Source: Oncomelania hupensis
Taxonomy: Eukaryota > Mollusca > Gastropoda > Littorinimorpha > Pomatiopsidae
DNA: 64,000 nt
Assembly: GCA_036898135.1 (NCBI GenBank)
Contig: CM072512.1
Location: 24,503,424-24,567,423 of the forward strand
Direction of reading: 5' to 3'
Shown piece after piece: positions 12,830 through 22,890 of the stretch. A program made the position numbers and the translations under genes. Each line of letters starts with the position of its first letter. The first letter of the stretch is position 1. A model generated the notes under the pieces. The model worked only from the letters and a program-made list of their open reading frames with translations, was not told where the DNA came from and did no database searches.

Positions 12830-13680
12830 TGTGACGGGGGTTTTATTGTTGCTGGGCTCTGCACAATGGACTGCTATTACCTCCTCGTTTTAGTCGGTGG
12901 GGATCGCTAGTAATCTCCCTTTGACTTCACTTAATACATTTATTTGTTTAGCTCGGTCTGTGTTAAGGCTGGGGTACAGAGATAGATAGAAAAATGGTAA
13001 AAGATCACTGTCACACTAGCTTAAACACAGCTATGAATCATATGTAGTCCAGCCACTTGATAAAATAAAAATCACACATTTTTTTCCTCTACTCTATACA
13101 CGATCTTCAAAACACGAAACTAACTTAAAAGTTCAAATGTCAATGCGAATGGTTCGCTCGCTGATAATCTAGGCAGCTGCTTTTGCATCATCGGGCACTG
13201 GCTGCGTCCTGCCGTAAGGGTCAAAAGCCTTGATGAGTGGACTACTGTGGTCCTGTTTATACAGAGTTTTAGTGCACGGTTTCTTGTTGCACTTAACTGT
13301 GGGGTTGAAGCGCTGCGTTGAGGTCGCTTCTACGACACGCTGTGTTGTTGTTGTTTGTGTACGACGGGTGGGCTATCTGCGCACAATGCTGTAGATGCCT
13401 CGGCAGCCAACTGTACGCGTTGACGTGGTTGTTGTCGTTTGCTGAGTTGGGCTCACGATATACCGCCTGCTCGTCTGTAACATATGAGACGAAATTCTGC
13501 ACAACCCTGTATAATAGGTCTGTGCAGAGCGTCTCAATGAAAGCCAAAGTAGCCCTCAGTGATAGCTCCACATCTCTATACATAAGCGACGAACATTCTG
13601 CTAAGTCCGTGGTCCACTGGAATCTCCACTCTAATTTCCTATACATACATAAATATAAATCGTGGCTAACTATACACATA

Positions 13681-14748
13681 GCATGCAGCTATATGGGCAA
13701 CAATGAAAGTGTACAACATCAACCCTAAAATTATTGAAGTCATCAAAAGCCTGTATGAAAAGGCTACCAGTGCAGTCCTCCACAACAGCGCCATCGGGAA
13801 CTGGTTCAGAACAACAATCGGTGTGCGTCAAGGATGCCTACTCTCTCCAACACTCTTCAACATCTTCCTAGAGCGCATCATGTCAGATGCTCTTGCAGAT
13901 CATGAAGGCACAGTCAGCATAGGGGGTAGAGCAATCTCCAATCTTCGTTTTGCGAATGACATTGATGGATTGGCTGGAGAGGAACAAGAACTTGAACAGC
14001 TGGTACAGAGGCTTGACACAACCTCCACAGCTTATTAAATGGAAATAAGTGCAGAGAAGACCAAAATGATGACCAACAACACCTATGGCATCAACACGGA
14101 CATCAAAGTCCAAGGCCAATCCCTCAACACAGTGCATAGCTTCAAATATTTAGGAGCCATTGTATCAGACAATAGGTCCCGATAGGCTCTCCAGGATCGC
14201 ACAAACAACTGCTGCCCTGACAAGGTTGAAGCCCATTTGGAAAGACAGGACCATCAGTCTACATTCCAAAGTAAGACTGCTGCACTCCCTTGTCATCTCC
14301 ATCTTCCTATATGCTTGCGAAGCATGGACCCTCACAGCAGATCTCCAACGAAGAATACAAAGCATGGAGATGAGGTGCTACAGAAGACTTCTGGGCATTT
14401 CCTATACACAACACATCACCAACGACGAAGTCCAACAGACCATCACACAAGCCATTGGACAACACGATGACCTGCTCACAGTGGTGAAGAAACGGAAACT
14501 CCGATGGTATGGCCATGTCACCAGATCATCAGGCCTTGCAAAGACTATTCTGCAAGGCACAGTGCAAGGAGGTAGAAGAAGACGGGAGACCGAAAAAGAG
14601 GTGGGAGGACAACATTCGAGAATGGACTGGTTTGACACCGAGCGAAGCCATCAGGGCTGCTGAGGACAGAGAAAGATGGAGTATGTTGGTTAAACGATCA
14701 TCTGGGGTGCCCCTACGACCCCCGGGTTACGGGACAGGATAGGATAGG
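13681..14748 (+). mobile_element. 5'-truncated LINE (endonuclease-RT type) with 13-bp target duplication
   Basis: Inserted in the element 1 LTR and flanked by aactatacacata (13668-13680 and 14749-14761). The encoded part runs from RT palm (VRQGCLLSPTLFNIFLERIM, LRFANDIDGL where YADD is degenerate to FAND) through SFKYLGAIVSDN to the C-terminal region (SIFLYACEAWTLTADLQRRI, KKRKLRWYGHVTRSSGLAKT). It ends in ggataggatagga. Stops occur near 14036 and 14183, and there is a frame change near 14570. The protein style is that of RTE/jockey-like LINEs; the clade is not settled. The tail is (GGATA)n rather than poly(A). Confidence 0.8.
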
Positions 14749-15187
14749 AACTATACACATAAAGAATTAATAATATTATAAACATTCTCGGGTACAGCCA
14801 CTGATCTGCAAGCATACATATAGGTTAAACAACAGTGGTTCCGTGCATCTTTCAACATGGCGTCGACCGGTCGCCTCGTGGTCGGATTCGCCACGTGTTC
14901 ACACAACATCGGACTAACAATTCATTCTATGCATAGCAAATTTCACAAACATAATTCAACAATGATATAAATACATCATGATGAAACAGAAGTATGTTCA
15001 TTTACCTGTTTGATAGTGTCAGGCCGTGGCTACTTGATTGAATTCAAATATTCAACAAGCACTGCTTTCCTGGTCTATCAGTGGAGAGATTTCTGCTAGG
15101 AAGTAGCTGTGTACTGTCCAAAGCTTTCAACACAAATGACCCTCTACCTAGCCTTTGTCTACCCAGTCAGAAATGGTTCTACCTACC

Positions 15188-16803
15188 TGTCACAAAGAAA
15201 GGGGTTGGGGGAATGGAGGGTAAGCTCTTAATCTCTAGCGCTGTATTACCTCCTTTGTTAGGCTAATGATGCGATGACATTCAAGAGATTAAGGCTAGGG
15301 CTACTAATTAAATGAGAGACAGTCAAAGGGTAGACGAGAAAGATGGTATACTACACTAGTTGAGAAATTCGAAAACAAAGGCCAGTCTGGGTAGGTGCAA
15401 TTTCTAACTAGGAAGTTTTATTAAATCGAATTGGGTCGTCTATATTAAGTAATGCTACGAGTGAGTCACGGGATAGCGTCTGTATCAGTAGGGAGTAGCT
15501 CGGAGATATTCTGGGTGGATGATTTCGGGGGTACTAGTGCTACGGTGGACTGATATCATCACAGGGCAAGAGTGTATCTGGATAGTCTCTGGCCAGATAA
15601 TCATCGAGTGGTGATGCTCGTGGGTCAATAACTTAGCTGGTTATTGAAGGGCGGCGGTTGGTCCGAGATAGTCTGGTTGGCCTGATGACCAGGCTTGGCG
15701 TGGCGTGGGTAGCGATGCGGGTCAGTCGGTCACTATATGACGCAATGACCGAGGGTGCCAATCTTGGGTGAGGCACAGGCGTAGTTTCCAGCTTACGTTG
15801 CTAGCTGTCTATGGGGTGATGAATTTCGGTTGGAACGCTTCTCGTTGACTCCCTGGGTTGTCAGGGGCCTGCAGCGGGTCAGCGACTTAGAGATGATACA
15901 AGGCGGGGGTATGCGCCCTGACCAGGAGCCGTCTGTAACGCAATACAGACTCTGTATCAGCGGGGGATAGGTGTATCCTGGGTTCAGCGCCTGTTGGCGC
16001 GAGTTGCCCATTCAGATTTCAAATTGGTTGACCGGTCAAGGTTGAGCCGGCGTATACCAACAGTCTAACAATGCAACTAGGTTTATGGGGCCAATGTGGA
16101 GCTTACTGGCAGCCGCTAATATATGATACCTTCGGCGCATTAAGATGGGGTAGTGGCAACAGGGGCAAATATTTATACATTGGGAGCATGGGGGAAAGCA
16201 AATGGAGTAGGTACAGGACAAAGGGGTAGTAGGCAAGGGTTGTACTGGGGGACTTTAATCTATATGGAGGGACAGCATGGCATGGGATATTTACACATGG
16301 GGCTAACATGGAGCATACAAGTATAAATTCAAACATGGCATGAGTCACATAAACAAGGCGGATAATATATACAAGGCAATAATACATGTCACAGCAACAC
16401 ATCAAGACAAAACTATAAACACGAACGTACATATCGACAGGACATACGAACGTGGGGGGCGAACGACGGGTGATGGGTCTGCTACATGACAAAGAGTAAG
16501 TTTCCTCTCCTTACCTTGACTAAGACGGGGTGAAGCACACGAGTACTGCCGTAGCTCAGAGGTCGCCAGTCGATGGGGACGTGTCTTCGGACAAGTTGTT
16601 GTGGCTTCAAGGCTGGATGGCTTGCAACTGACACCGGGTCTGGTTGTGTGTCAGGCTTTAACGTGATGCCCGAGGGCGGGGCTTAAGCGAATGAGCCAGC
16701 GCGCGTCCTAGGGGCGACTGGATGTGTAGAAGGGGTAGCTGGATGGTTGGGAGGGATGAGTGGGTGCTGTCTGCCTCAGGGCTCGATTGTACGCCTCGTC
16801 ACA
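15188..16803. repeat. Solo LTR (family D), 1616 bp, duplication CTACC
   Basis: Begins TGTCACAAAGAAAGG and ends CTCGTCACA, flanked by CTACC on both sides (15183-15187, 16804-16808). Deleting it restores the continuous element 1 LTR as seen at 29320-29345. The TG...CA ends and 5-bp duplication identify an LTR whose internal region was lost by recombination. No other copy was found here, so its parent element is unknown. Confidence 0.75.
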
Positions 16804-17023
16804 CTACCGGTGCTGTGTTCGGATTGGCTGAAGAAATCTGAGTGGCTGTATAATTCAAAGCCTTCTACCGTCAGATGTCACTGCTATGCGGGCGTCAGGC
16901 TACATCTGTGTTACGCATGATCACTTCTGTCGTCTGCTAGAGACTAACAGTAACCTTCTAAGTCTAACTGACTAATCAAGGCAAAAATCTCAAAGTGTGC
17001 AGGGTAAACGTCCTCTTGTTACA

Positions 17024-17048
17024 GGCTCCCTCAACTGAAAAAAGGTGA
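17024..17048 (-). promoter_or_regulatory. Polypurine tract of element 1
   Basis: ggctccctcaactgaaaaaa on the plus strand is purine-rich (gttgagggagcc) on the minus strand and abuts the 3' LTR. The identical arrangement precedes the LTR of element 3 at 41255. ggtga at 17044-17048 is the target duplication of element 2. Confidence 0.65.
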
Positions 17049-17686
17049 TGTTACGTTGAAACGCGAATGATAGTATGGCTGAAGCGTGTACGATAGATCT
17101 AATCGTTTCGTTTTGCAAAGTATTCAATAATAGAGTTTATTTACCTTTGATTTGAGTTTGCATTGTTGTTAGGAGAGGCTTTGTATAACGTTGATAATTT
17201 GCGTTAGTCGATATTATTTGAGAATCTTCTGGATATGCGTGTTTACTCTTGATAGAAATTTCCTGATACATGTAGAAGCAAGAGGTCGTTCTGGAAGATA
17301 TAAAAATATGTATTGACGTAAGTCAGTGATGACGATCTTTTATTCGATTGGTGGCAGTACGTCATTTTCTACCATGTACGAAATCTTTCCGGAAAAGAGA
17401 GAGGTTATTTAATCGTGTGCAGAGTTGCTGTTGAGAGAGAGTAAAGTTGTTGATAGTGATTTGGAAAGTTGCTGTGAAAGTTGTTGAGTTGAATTGAGAA
17501 TTGTATGCAGTTGTTGATGTGTGCTGAATAAAAGTGGAAAACTTCATACGTCGACTTTGTGACTTGTATGCTGTTTGGACGGGCTGTGTGAATAAACGAA
17601 TCTGAGTTACACCCTATCAGGAATTCAAGCATCGGGGCTGAATCAGATACTGATAGAAAACACCAACATCGAACTTGAGTGTAACA
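17049..17686 (+). repeat. 5' LTR of element 2
   Basis: Perfect 6-bp inverted ends. A TATA-like gatataaaaatatg lies at 17297-17310, and AATAAA signals lie at 17527-17532 and near 17591, suggesting U3, R and U5 in order. Its 3' partner lies at a constant offset of 5124 bases at every anchor checked. Confidence 0.9.
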
Positions 17687-17688
17687 TT

Positions 17689-17710
17689 TTGGGGGTCAAG
17701 CCGCGATTCA
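17689..17710 (+). promoter_or_regulatory. Putative primer-binding site of element 2
   Basis: TGGGGGTCAAGCCGCGATTC begins a few bases after the 5' LTR. The TGG start is what the CCA end of a tRNA would pair with, and the remainder could match a tRNA acceptor and T-arm strand. The primer tRNA is not identified. Confidence 0.55.
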
Positions 17711-17872
17711 CGCCATAGCCAAGGGTTCAACTGCTACAACAAGCGAGTCAACGTTACGAGAAGCAGTCATCGAGGGTAGCCGCCAACGAGTTGCGTCGAG
17801 AGGGGCCAACATACTGGGACTACATCACCGATAGGTTCGGGTTGACTGCAAGGGCGTGTAGTCGCCGAAGAG

Positions 17873-18244
17873 TTGCTTCGTGAGCGAACAACAGAGCGGG
17901 ACTACGTGGCTGCCGCAGGACTACGTCGAGGGACAGTCTCGGAGCTACATCGCCAGTGTTACAGAGAGCGGCGAGCGGACGTCGCGTCTACTTCAGCACA
18001 GGAGCGTATACATCAACACCAGCGTGGTGCAGCGTCGCATACGACGAGGACAGCGGGGCCTGCGTCAGCGAAGGCGACTAGTGACAAGCATCAGCGCTAC
18101 TGCAGAAAGCGTGCTGTTCTAGAACAGTCTAGAAGGGTGCAGCACAGTCAAGAACTTTCCAGAAAAAAAGAACTCTACAGTCAAGAACTTTCTAGAAAAA
18201 GAACTTTCTTGAAAAGAACTTTCCAGAAGCATCAAGATGGCTGA
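17873..18244 (+). CDS. Upstream ORF overlapping the gag start (uncertain)
   Basis: A 123-codon frame rich in Arg, His, Ser and Lys ends in ATGGCTGA, so its stop overlaps the gag ATG (18237) by a few bases. The last third is built from near-repeats of caagaactttccagaaaaa. It may be only leader sequence, since gag is preceded by other short frames. The overlap would permit termination-reinitiation. No domain is recognised. Confidence 0.25.
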   Translation: MLRERTTERDYVAAAGLRRGTVSELHRQCYRERRADVASTSAQERIHQHQRGAASHTTRTAGPASAKATSDKHQRYCRKRAVLEQSRRVQHSQELSRKKELYSQELSRKRTFLKRTFQKHQDG

Positions 18245-20039
18245 CTTCTGGCAGAAAGGGGTTGAACTGAATCTAAAAGGCAAGCAGCTGACGGAGTACG
18301 TAAAATCCCAGGAGAGAATACAAGAACGAGAATTAGAAGAGCAGCGTCGCCGCGAAGAAAGAGAATTGGAAGAGAAGCGTCTAGAAAAAGAAATAGAACT
18401 AGAACAGAAGCGTCTAGAAGTAGAAGAGCAGCGTCGCCGTGAAGAAAGAGAATTTGAACTGAAGCGTCTGGAAATTGAACAGCAGCGGCAAGAAAGAGAA
18501 GATGAGCGCAGGCGTGAGGAAAGAGAAGCTGATCGGCAGTTCCAACTAGATTTGGCGCGCATCCAGCAACAACAGCATGCGCCACAAGTTATCAGTGACA
18601 ACACGGCTCCAAAATTGCCAGCTTTCGTCGACGGGAAGGACCAGATTGACAGTTATCTGGCGAGATTCGAAAGGTTCGCTGAAAGCTCTAACTGGCAACC
18701 TCAAGACTGGGCAATTCGACTGAGTGCACTTCTGACGGGGCAAGCTCTCGAAGTTTACACCAGACTGTCGAACGATGACGCCAAAAACTACGACGTCTTG
18801 AAAGAGGCCCTGTTGCAGTGCTACAACTTTACAGAGAAGGGCTACCGTAAACGCTTCCGTGAATGCCGGCCTAAGTCAGACGAGACGCCAAAGCAGTTTG
18901 TGGAGCGCCTGTCGTCATATCTACACAAGTGGGTGGAGTTATCAGGCGAAATGAAGTCTTACGACAGTCTCCATGACCTGATCGTGAAGGAACAATTTCT
19001 CAATGCCTGTCACAAGGACCTAGCGACCCACTTAGAAGAACAAAAGCTGCAGACGCTTAAAGATGTGACTGAGGCTGCTGAAAGATATCTTATCGCTCAT
19101 GGGAAAACCCTGGGGCCACCCAGCGCGACGAAACATTTTCAGAAGACTGGAAACCATGTGAACCAGATCCAGGGAAGCCAGACGAGCCAGAGACAGACAG
19201 ACTCCACGCCTCCTCCCAGAGAAGGGCATTCAAGAGGCTGTTTCACTTGCAACGCTACAGACCACAGAGCAGCTAACTGCCCTCAAAACAAAAGTAGCGG
19301 ACAGCGGAGCAGTACGGACAACGCAGCGGCGGGCAACCGGCAGAGGCGGTTCTCCAATCAACGGCAAACCAGTAGATCCGACCATCAAGTGTGCGGCGGG
19401 AGCGTCATTCTTCCGAGTGAGACCAAGCGCACAGCTACCCCTGCGGACGTGCAAGAGTGCATGACTGATGGCCAACTCCTCCTTGCCAACGGGAAATCCA
19501 TCCCCGTCGTCGCCAGCGCAGCTGTGACCGTCCAGAACATGCCAGTTTCGAAGGGACGCGTCGGAAATCATGAAGTGACTGTTTTAAGAGACTCTGGCTG
19601 TAGTGGGGTCATCGTCAGAGAAGACCTAATCGCTAAAGAACAGTTCACTGGCGATTCAAAATGGACACTTATGGCCGACAGCAAATGTGTGAGAGCGCCA
19701 GTTGCGAAGATTCATGTCAACACCCCTTTCTACATAGGCGAAGTCGAAGCGGTTTGCCTGAAGAAGCCGCTGTATGATTTGATGATCGGGAATATCGACG
19801 GCGCGAGACGACCCGACGACCCCGATCCAGAGTGGAGTCCTGCCTCAATCCAACGCGTCGATGTTGTGGAGGAGGATCCATTGCCGTTTCCCGATGGAGA
19901 CCTTACAGAGCTGCTACGGGACAATGTGGTTACTCCGGCTCAGCCCTGCCGACCAGAGATCGTCGGTGCCGTTACTACCAGGGCCCAGGCCAAGAGAGAC
20001 AAGACGTCCTACGCCACTGAAGGTCGCCGACAACTCTAA
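18237..20039 (+). CDS. Element 2 gag-protease polyprotein
   Basis: A 600-residue frame starting at ATGGCTGACTTCTGG, a start conserved at 63968 in element 4. Residues about 20-105 are Glu/Arg-rich coiled coil. Residues about 125-290 are the capsid; its second half (RKRFRECRPKSDETPKQFVE to DLIVKEQFLNACHKDLATHL) resembles a SCAN domain, consistent with the published descent of SCAN from Gmr1-like gag. A zinc knuckle CFTCNATDHRAANC lies at about 335-349. An aspartic protease motif LRDSGCSG lies near 450. The frame ends shortly after a TTRAQAKRDK linker. A one-base shift relative to element 4 near 20015 separates it from integrase. Its product would form the capsid and process the polyprotein. Confidence 0.8.
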   Translation: MADFWQKGVELNLKGKQLTEYVKSQERIQERELEEQRRREERELEEKRLEKEIELEQKRLEVEEQRRREEREFELKRLEIEQQRQEREDERRREEREADRQFQLDLARIQQQQHAPQVISDNTAPKLPAFVDGKDQIDSYLARFERFAESSNWQPQDWAIRLSALLTGQALEVYTRLSNDDAKNYDVLKEALLQCYNFTEKGYRKRFRECRPKSDETPKQFVERLSSYLHKWVELSGEMKSYDSLHDLIVKEQFLNACHKDLATHLEEQKLQTLKDVTEAAERYLIAHGKTLGPPSATKHFQKTGNHVNQIQGSQTSQRQTDSTPPPREGHSRGCFTCNATDHRAANCPQNKSSGQRSSTDNAAAGNRQRRFSNQRQTSRSDHQVCGGSVILPSETKRTATPADVQECMTDGQLLLANGKSIPVVASAAVTVQNMPVSKGRVGNHEVTVLRDSGCSGVIVREDLIAKEQFTGDSKWTLMADSKCVRAPVAKIHVNTPFYIGEVEAVCLKKPLYDLMIGNIDGARRPDDPDPEWSPASIQRVDVVEEDPLPFPDGDLTELLRDNVVTPAQPCRPEIVGAVTTRAQAKRDKTSYATEGRRQL

Positions 20040-21524
20040 AGCTGCCATCGTGGACAGAGATAAGCTTATCCAGCTCCAGGGAGCTGATAGCACTTTAAAC
20101 AAGTACAGGAACCGCCAAGACCACGTGACCAAGGGCAGTGGCACGGTCTATTTTGAGGTGAAGGCCAAGATCCTGTACAGAATCTTCCAGCACCCGAGGG
20201 TCAACGGAGGGAAACCACTGCGTCAAGTCTTGGTACCGTTACCCCTAAGGCGCCAGGTGATGGAAGTAGCGCATGACTCAATCATGGGAGGTCACCTGGT
20301 ATCAAGAAGACGTCGGATAGAATCCAGGCGGTGTTCTACTGGCCAGGACTTCATGCGGACGTCAGCCGATTCTGCCGATCATGTGACATTTGCCAGAAGA
20401 CCATACCTCGAGGAAGGGTCCCGAAAGTGCCTATGCAGAGGATGCCTCTGATCGACCGACCTTTCAAGAGGGTGGCCTTAGACTTAATCGGCGAAATAAG
20501 ACCTCCAAGTGAAGAAGGTCATCGGTGGGTACTGACTTTAGTGGACTATGCGACTCGGTACCCAGAAGCAGTGCCTCTGAAGAAGATTGACACTGAAACT
20601 GTCGCAGAGGCGCTAGTGGACATGTTCAGTAGACTTGGAGTGCCTGAAGAGATCCTGACAGACCTCGGGACGCAGTTCGTCTCCGACTGCATGAAGGAGG
20701 TGAACAGACTGCTGAGCATCCGGCATTTGACTACGACACCCTACCATCCGATGTGCAACGGGCTTGTCGAAAAGTTCAATGCTACGTTGAAGTCCACCCT
20801 GAAGAAACTGTGCAGCGAGCAGCCCAGACAATGGCATCGTTACATCAACGCCTTACTGTTCGCCTACAGAGAAGTGCCGCAGGAGTCCACCGGCTTTTCT
20901 CCGTTCGAGCTGCTGTACGGAAGAACCATCCGAGGGCCGATGCACATCCTGAAAGAACTGTGGACGAAAGAAGTGGACACCCCAGAGGTGAAGAACAGCT
21001 ACCAGTACGTGTTTGAGCTACGGGAGAAGCTGGAGCAGACTCTCGGGATAGCCAGAGAAAACCTGAAGAAGTCCCAGGACTGTGGAAAGCACTACTATGA
21101 TCGTAGGGCTGTGAACAGGAAGTTTAAACCTGGCAACAAAGTGCTGGTGCTGCTACCTACTGATCACAATAAGTTGCTGATGCAGTGGAAAGGCCCGTAC
21201 GAAGTGGAGACCGTGGTGGGGATCAACGACTATAAGGTGAAGGTCGGCCAGCATTCCAAGATATACCACGCCAACCTCCTTAAGCTGTACGTGGAAAGGC
21301 CAACAGAGACTGTGCACGCAGCCACAGCAGCTGTGACCGACGACAGCTTTGACAGCGAAGAACTGTTGGAACTGGGAGACTTCGATAGCAAAGAAGGCAT
21401 CGATGATGTTAAGCTAGGACCAGGCTTGACGGAAGGTCAAAAGTTGGAGCTCAAGGACCTTATGGGCGAATTTCCCCATAGCTTCAGTGATGTCCCAGGC
21501 TCTACGACCTTTGGTCGAACATGA
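20040..21524 (+). pseudogene. Element 2 integrase (upstream of RT), frameshifted
   Basis: The zinc-binding H2C2 region (LVPLPLRRQVMEVAHDSIMG, then CRSCDICQK) is split by a one-base loss near 20310. The catalytic core follows in one frame: VALDLIGEI, ILTDLGTQF and NGLVEKFN, giving D, D and E with 35 residues between the last two, as in active integrases. A GPY/F module (MQWKGPYEVE to YHANLLKLY) lies at about 21180-21290. The position directly after protease and before any RT sequence is the reverse of ordinary Gypsy elements. Coding stops at 21524. Confidence 0.8.
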
Positions 21525-21785
21525 AATCCACACCCGGACCTGGAAGGAGCATCTGCAGACCTTGAGGGAGCTGTCCACCGTCCCGCAGAAGCCAACCTGA
21601 CCGTGAGACCCAGCGAATGCATTCTGGGAGCTGACAACGTCGACTGCGTCGGACATCCGACGGAAGAAAAAGACAACGGAGGATGCACTGACTCCAGGAA
21701 AACCCACGTGATCGTCGTCTTTGACCCTGGGCCGATGACAACCGCAACTGACGAGGGCGACGTTTCCTTGCGGATGAAAGATCAT
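21525..21785 (+). pseudogene. Element 2 reverse-transcriptase scrap
   Basis: After the integrase tail the sequence jumps to RTWKEHLQTL, then VRPSECILGADNVD, the end of an RT palm/thumb junction, then GCTDSRK...VFDPGPM, a second piece resembling RT fingers. RT catalytic motifs, thumb and RNase H are absent. Element 4 has the same PSKC-to-second-finger junction but keeps the RT in front, so element 2 carries an extra deletion. Confidence 0.7.
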
Positions 21786-22090
21786 TGACTGTGTGGACGA
21801 ACTAAGAATATTGGTAATGACAGACTTGAAAATGAAAAACGTTGATTGGGTAAATGAACTGTGAACATTGACAATACCCAGATAGACTTGCGGATGGAAA
21901 AACATTGACTCTGTGTAAATGATCTGTGAACATTGACAGTATCCAGAAAGACTTGCAGATGAGAAACTTTGACTCTGTGTGAATGAACTGTGAACATTGA
22001 CAATATCCAGACAGATTTGAAGATGAAAACCATTGACTCTGTGTGAATGAACTGAGAACGTTGATAGTGTTCAGACAGGCTGAAATAAGT
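21785..22090 (+). repeat. Minisatellite in the element 2 3' untranslated region
   Basis: About five imperfect units of roughly 64 bp, each with attgactctgtgtgaatgaa, ctgtgaacattgacaatatc and cagacagacttg-like blocks, starting near 21785, 21839, 21904, 21968 and 22032. Element 4 retains only one unit-like end at the same place. Confidence 0.8.
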
Positions 22091-22158
22091 TTTAATTCTG
22101 TACTTTGTTTGTGCATTACGTTTCAACGTTGTTGAAAGAAATTAGGTAAATTTCTTCT

Positions 22159-22172
22159 TGAGTGGGGGGTTA
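22159..22172 (+). promoter_or_regulatory. Polypurine tract of element 2
   Basis: gagtggggggttat immediately precedes the 3' LTR (22173). A G-run at this position is the usual plus-strand primer of LTR retrotransposons. Confidence 0.7.
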
Positions 22173-22810
22173 TGTTACGTTGAAACGCGAATGATAGTAT
22201 GGCTGAAGCGTGTACGATAGATCTAATCGTTTCGTTTTGCAAAGTATTCAATAATAGAGTTTATTTACCTTTGATTTGAGTTTGCATTGTTGTTAGGAGA
22301 GGCTTTGTATAACGTTGATAATTTGCGTTAGTCGATATTATTTGAGAATCTTCTGGATATGCGTGTTTACTCTTGATAGAAATTTCCTGATACATGTAGA
22401 AGCAAGAGGTCGTTCTGGAAGATATAAAAATATGTATTGACGTAAGTCAGTGATGACGATCTTTTATTCGATTGGTGGCAGTACGTCATTTTCTACCATG
22501 TACGAAATCTTTCCGGAAAAGAGAGAGGTTATTTAATCGTGTGCAGAGTTGCTGTTGAGAGAGAGTAAAGTTGTTGATAGTGATTTGGAAAGTTGCTGTG
22601 AAAGTTGTTGAGTTGAATTGAGAATTGTATGCAGTTGTTGATGTGTGCTGAATAAAAGTGGAAAACTTCATACGTCGACTTTGTGACTTGTATGCTGTTT
22701 GGACGGGCTGTGTGAATAAACGAATCTGAGTTACACCCTATCAGGAATTCAAGCATCGGGGCTGAATCAGATACTGATAGAAAACACCAACATCGAACTT
22801 GAGTGTAACA
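22173..22810 (+). repeat. 3' LTR of element 2
   Basis: Same 638-bp sequence as 17049-17686 with no difference found by eye. Followed by the second ggtga and then the resumed 3' untranslated region of element 1. Confidence 0.9.
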
Positions 22811-22890
22811 GGTGATGACTACTGGATTCGACCTTTTTCTACTACAGAGCCTAGTTTAACACTGCACTATCCTAGGGTCCTATGTACAAA

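Larger units (their letters stand above)
12830..17023 (-). repeat. 3' LTR of element 1, split by a LINE and a solo LTR
   Basis: Starts tgtgacggggg and ends ttgttaca. Removing the LINE (13681-14748) and the solo LTR (15188-16803) with their duplications leaves about 1.49 kb, matching the 1.5-kb family I LTRs at 41255, 46636 and 60225. Shared blocks include gggctctgcacaatgg, ggctggggtacagagatag and cgtggctaactatacacata. Confidence 0.8.
17049..22810 (+). mobile_element. Ty3/Gypsy element 2 (family II), complete and young but defective
   Basis: LTRs 17049-17686 and 22173-22810 are 638 bp each and identical by eye. Ends are perfect TGTTAC...GTAACA. The target duplication is GGTGA (17044-17048, 22811-22815), inside element 1's 3' end. 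Internal order: leader, gag-protease ORF, integrase (two frameshifts), an RT scrap, a minisatellite, a polypurine tract. Most of RT and all of RNase H are missing, so the copy cannot reverse-transcribe itself, yet matching LTRs mean recent insertion. Confidence 0.9.

Noticed and set aside
13293..13728. 128- and 136-codon frames
   Set aside because: They lie in LTR sequence shared with 28740-28916, 47221-47487 and 60837-61131, where the frames are not conserved.
17362..17632. Conserved small proteins repeated at 22486-22756
   Set aside because: Identical because they lie in the two identical LTRs; antisense and without coding features.
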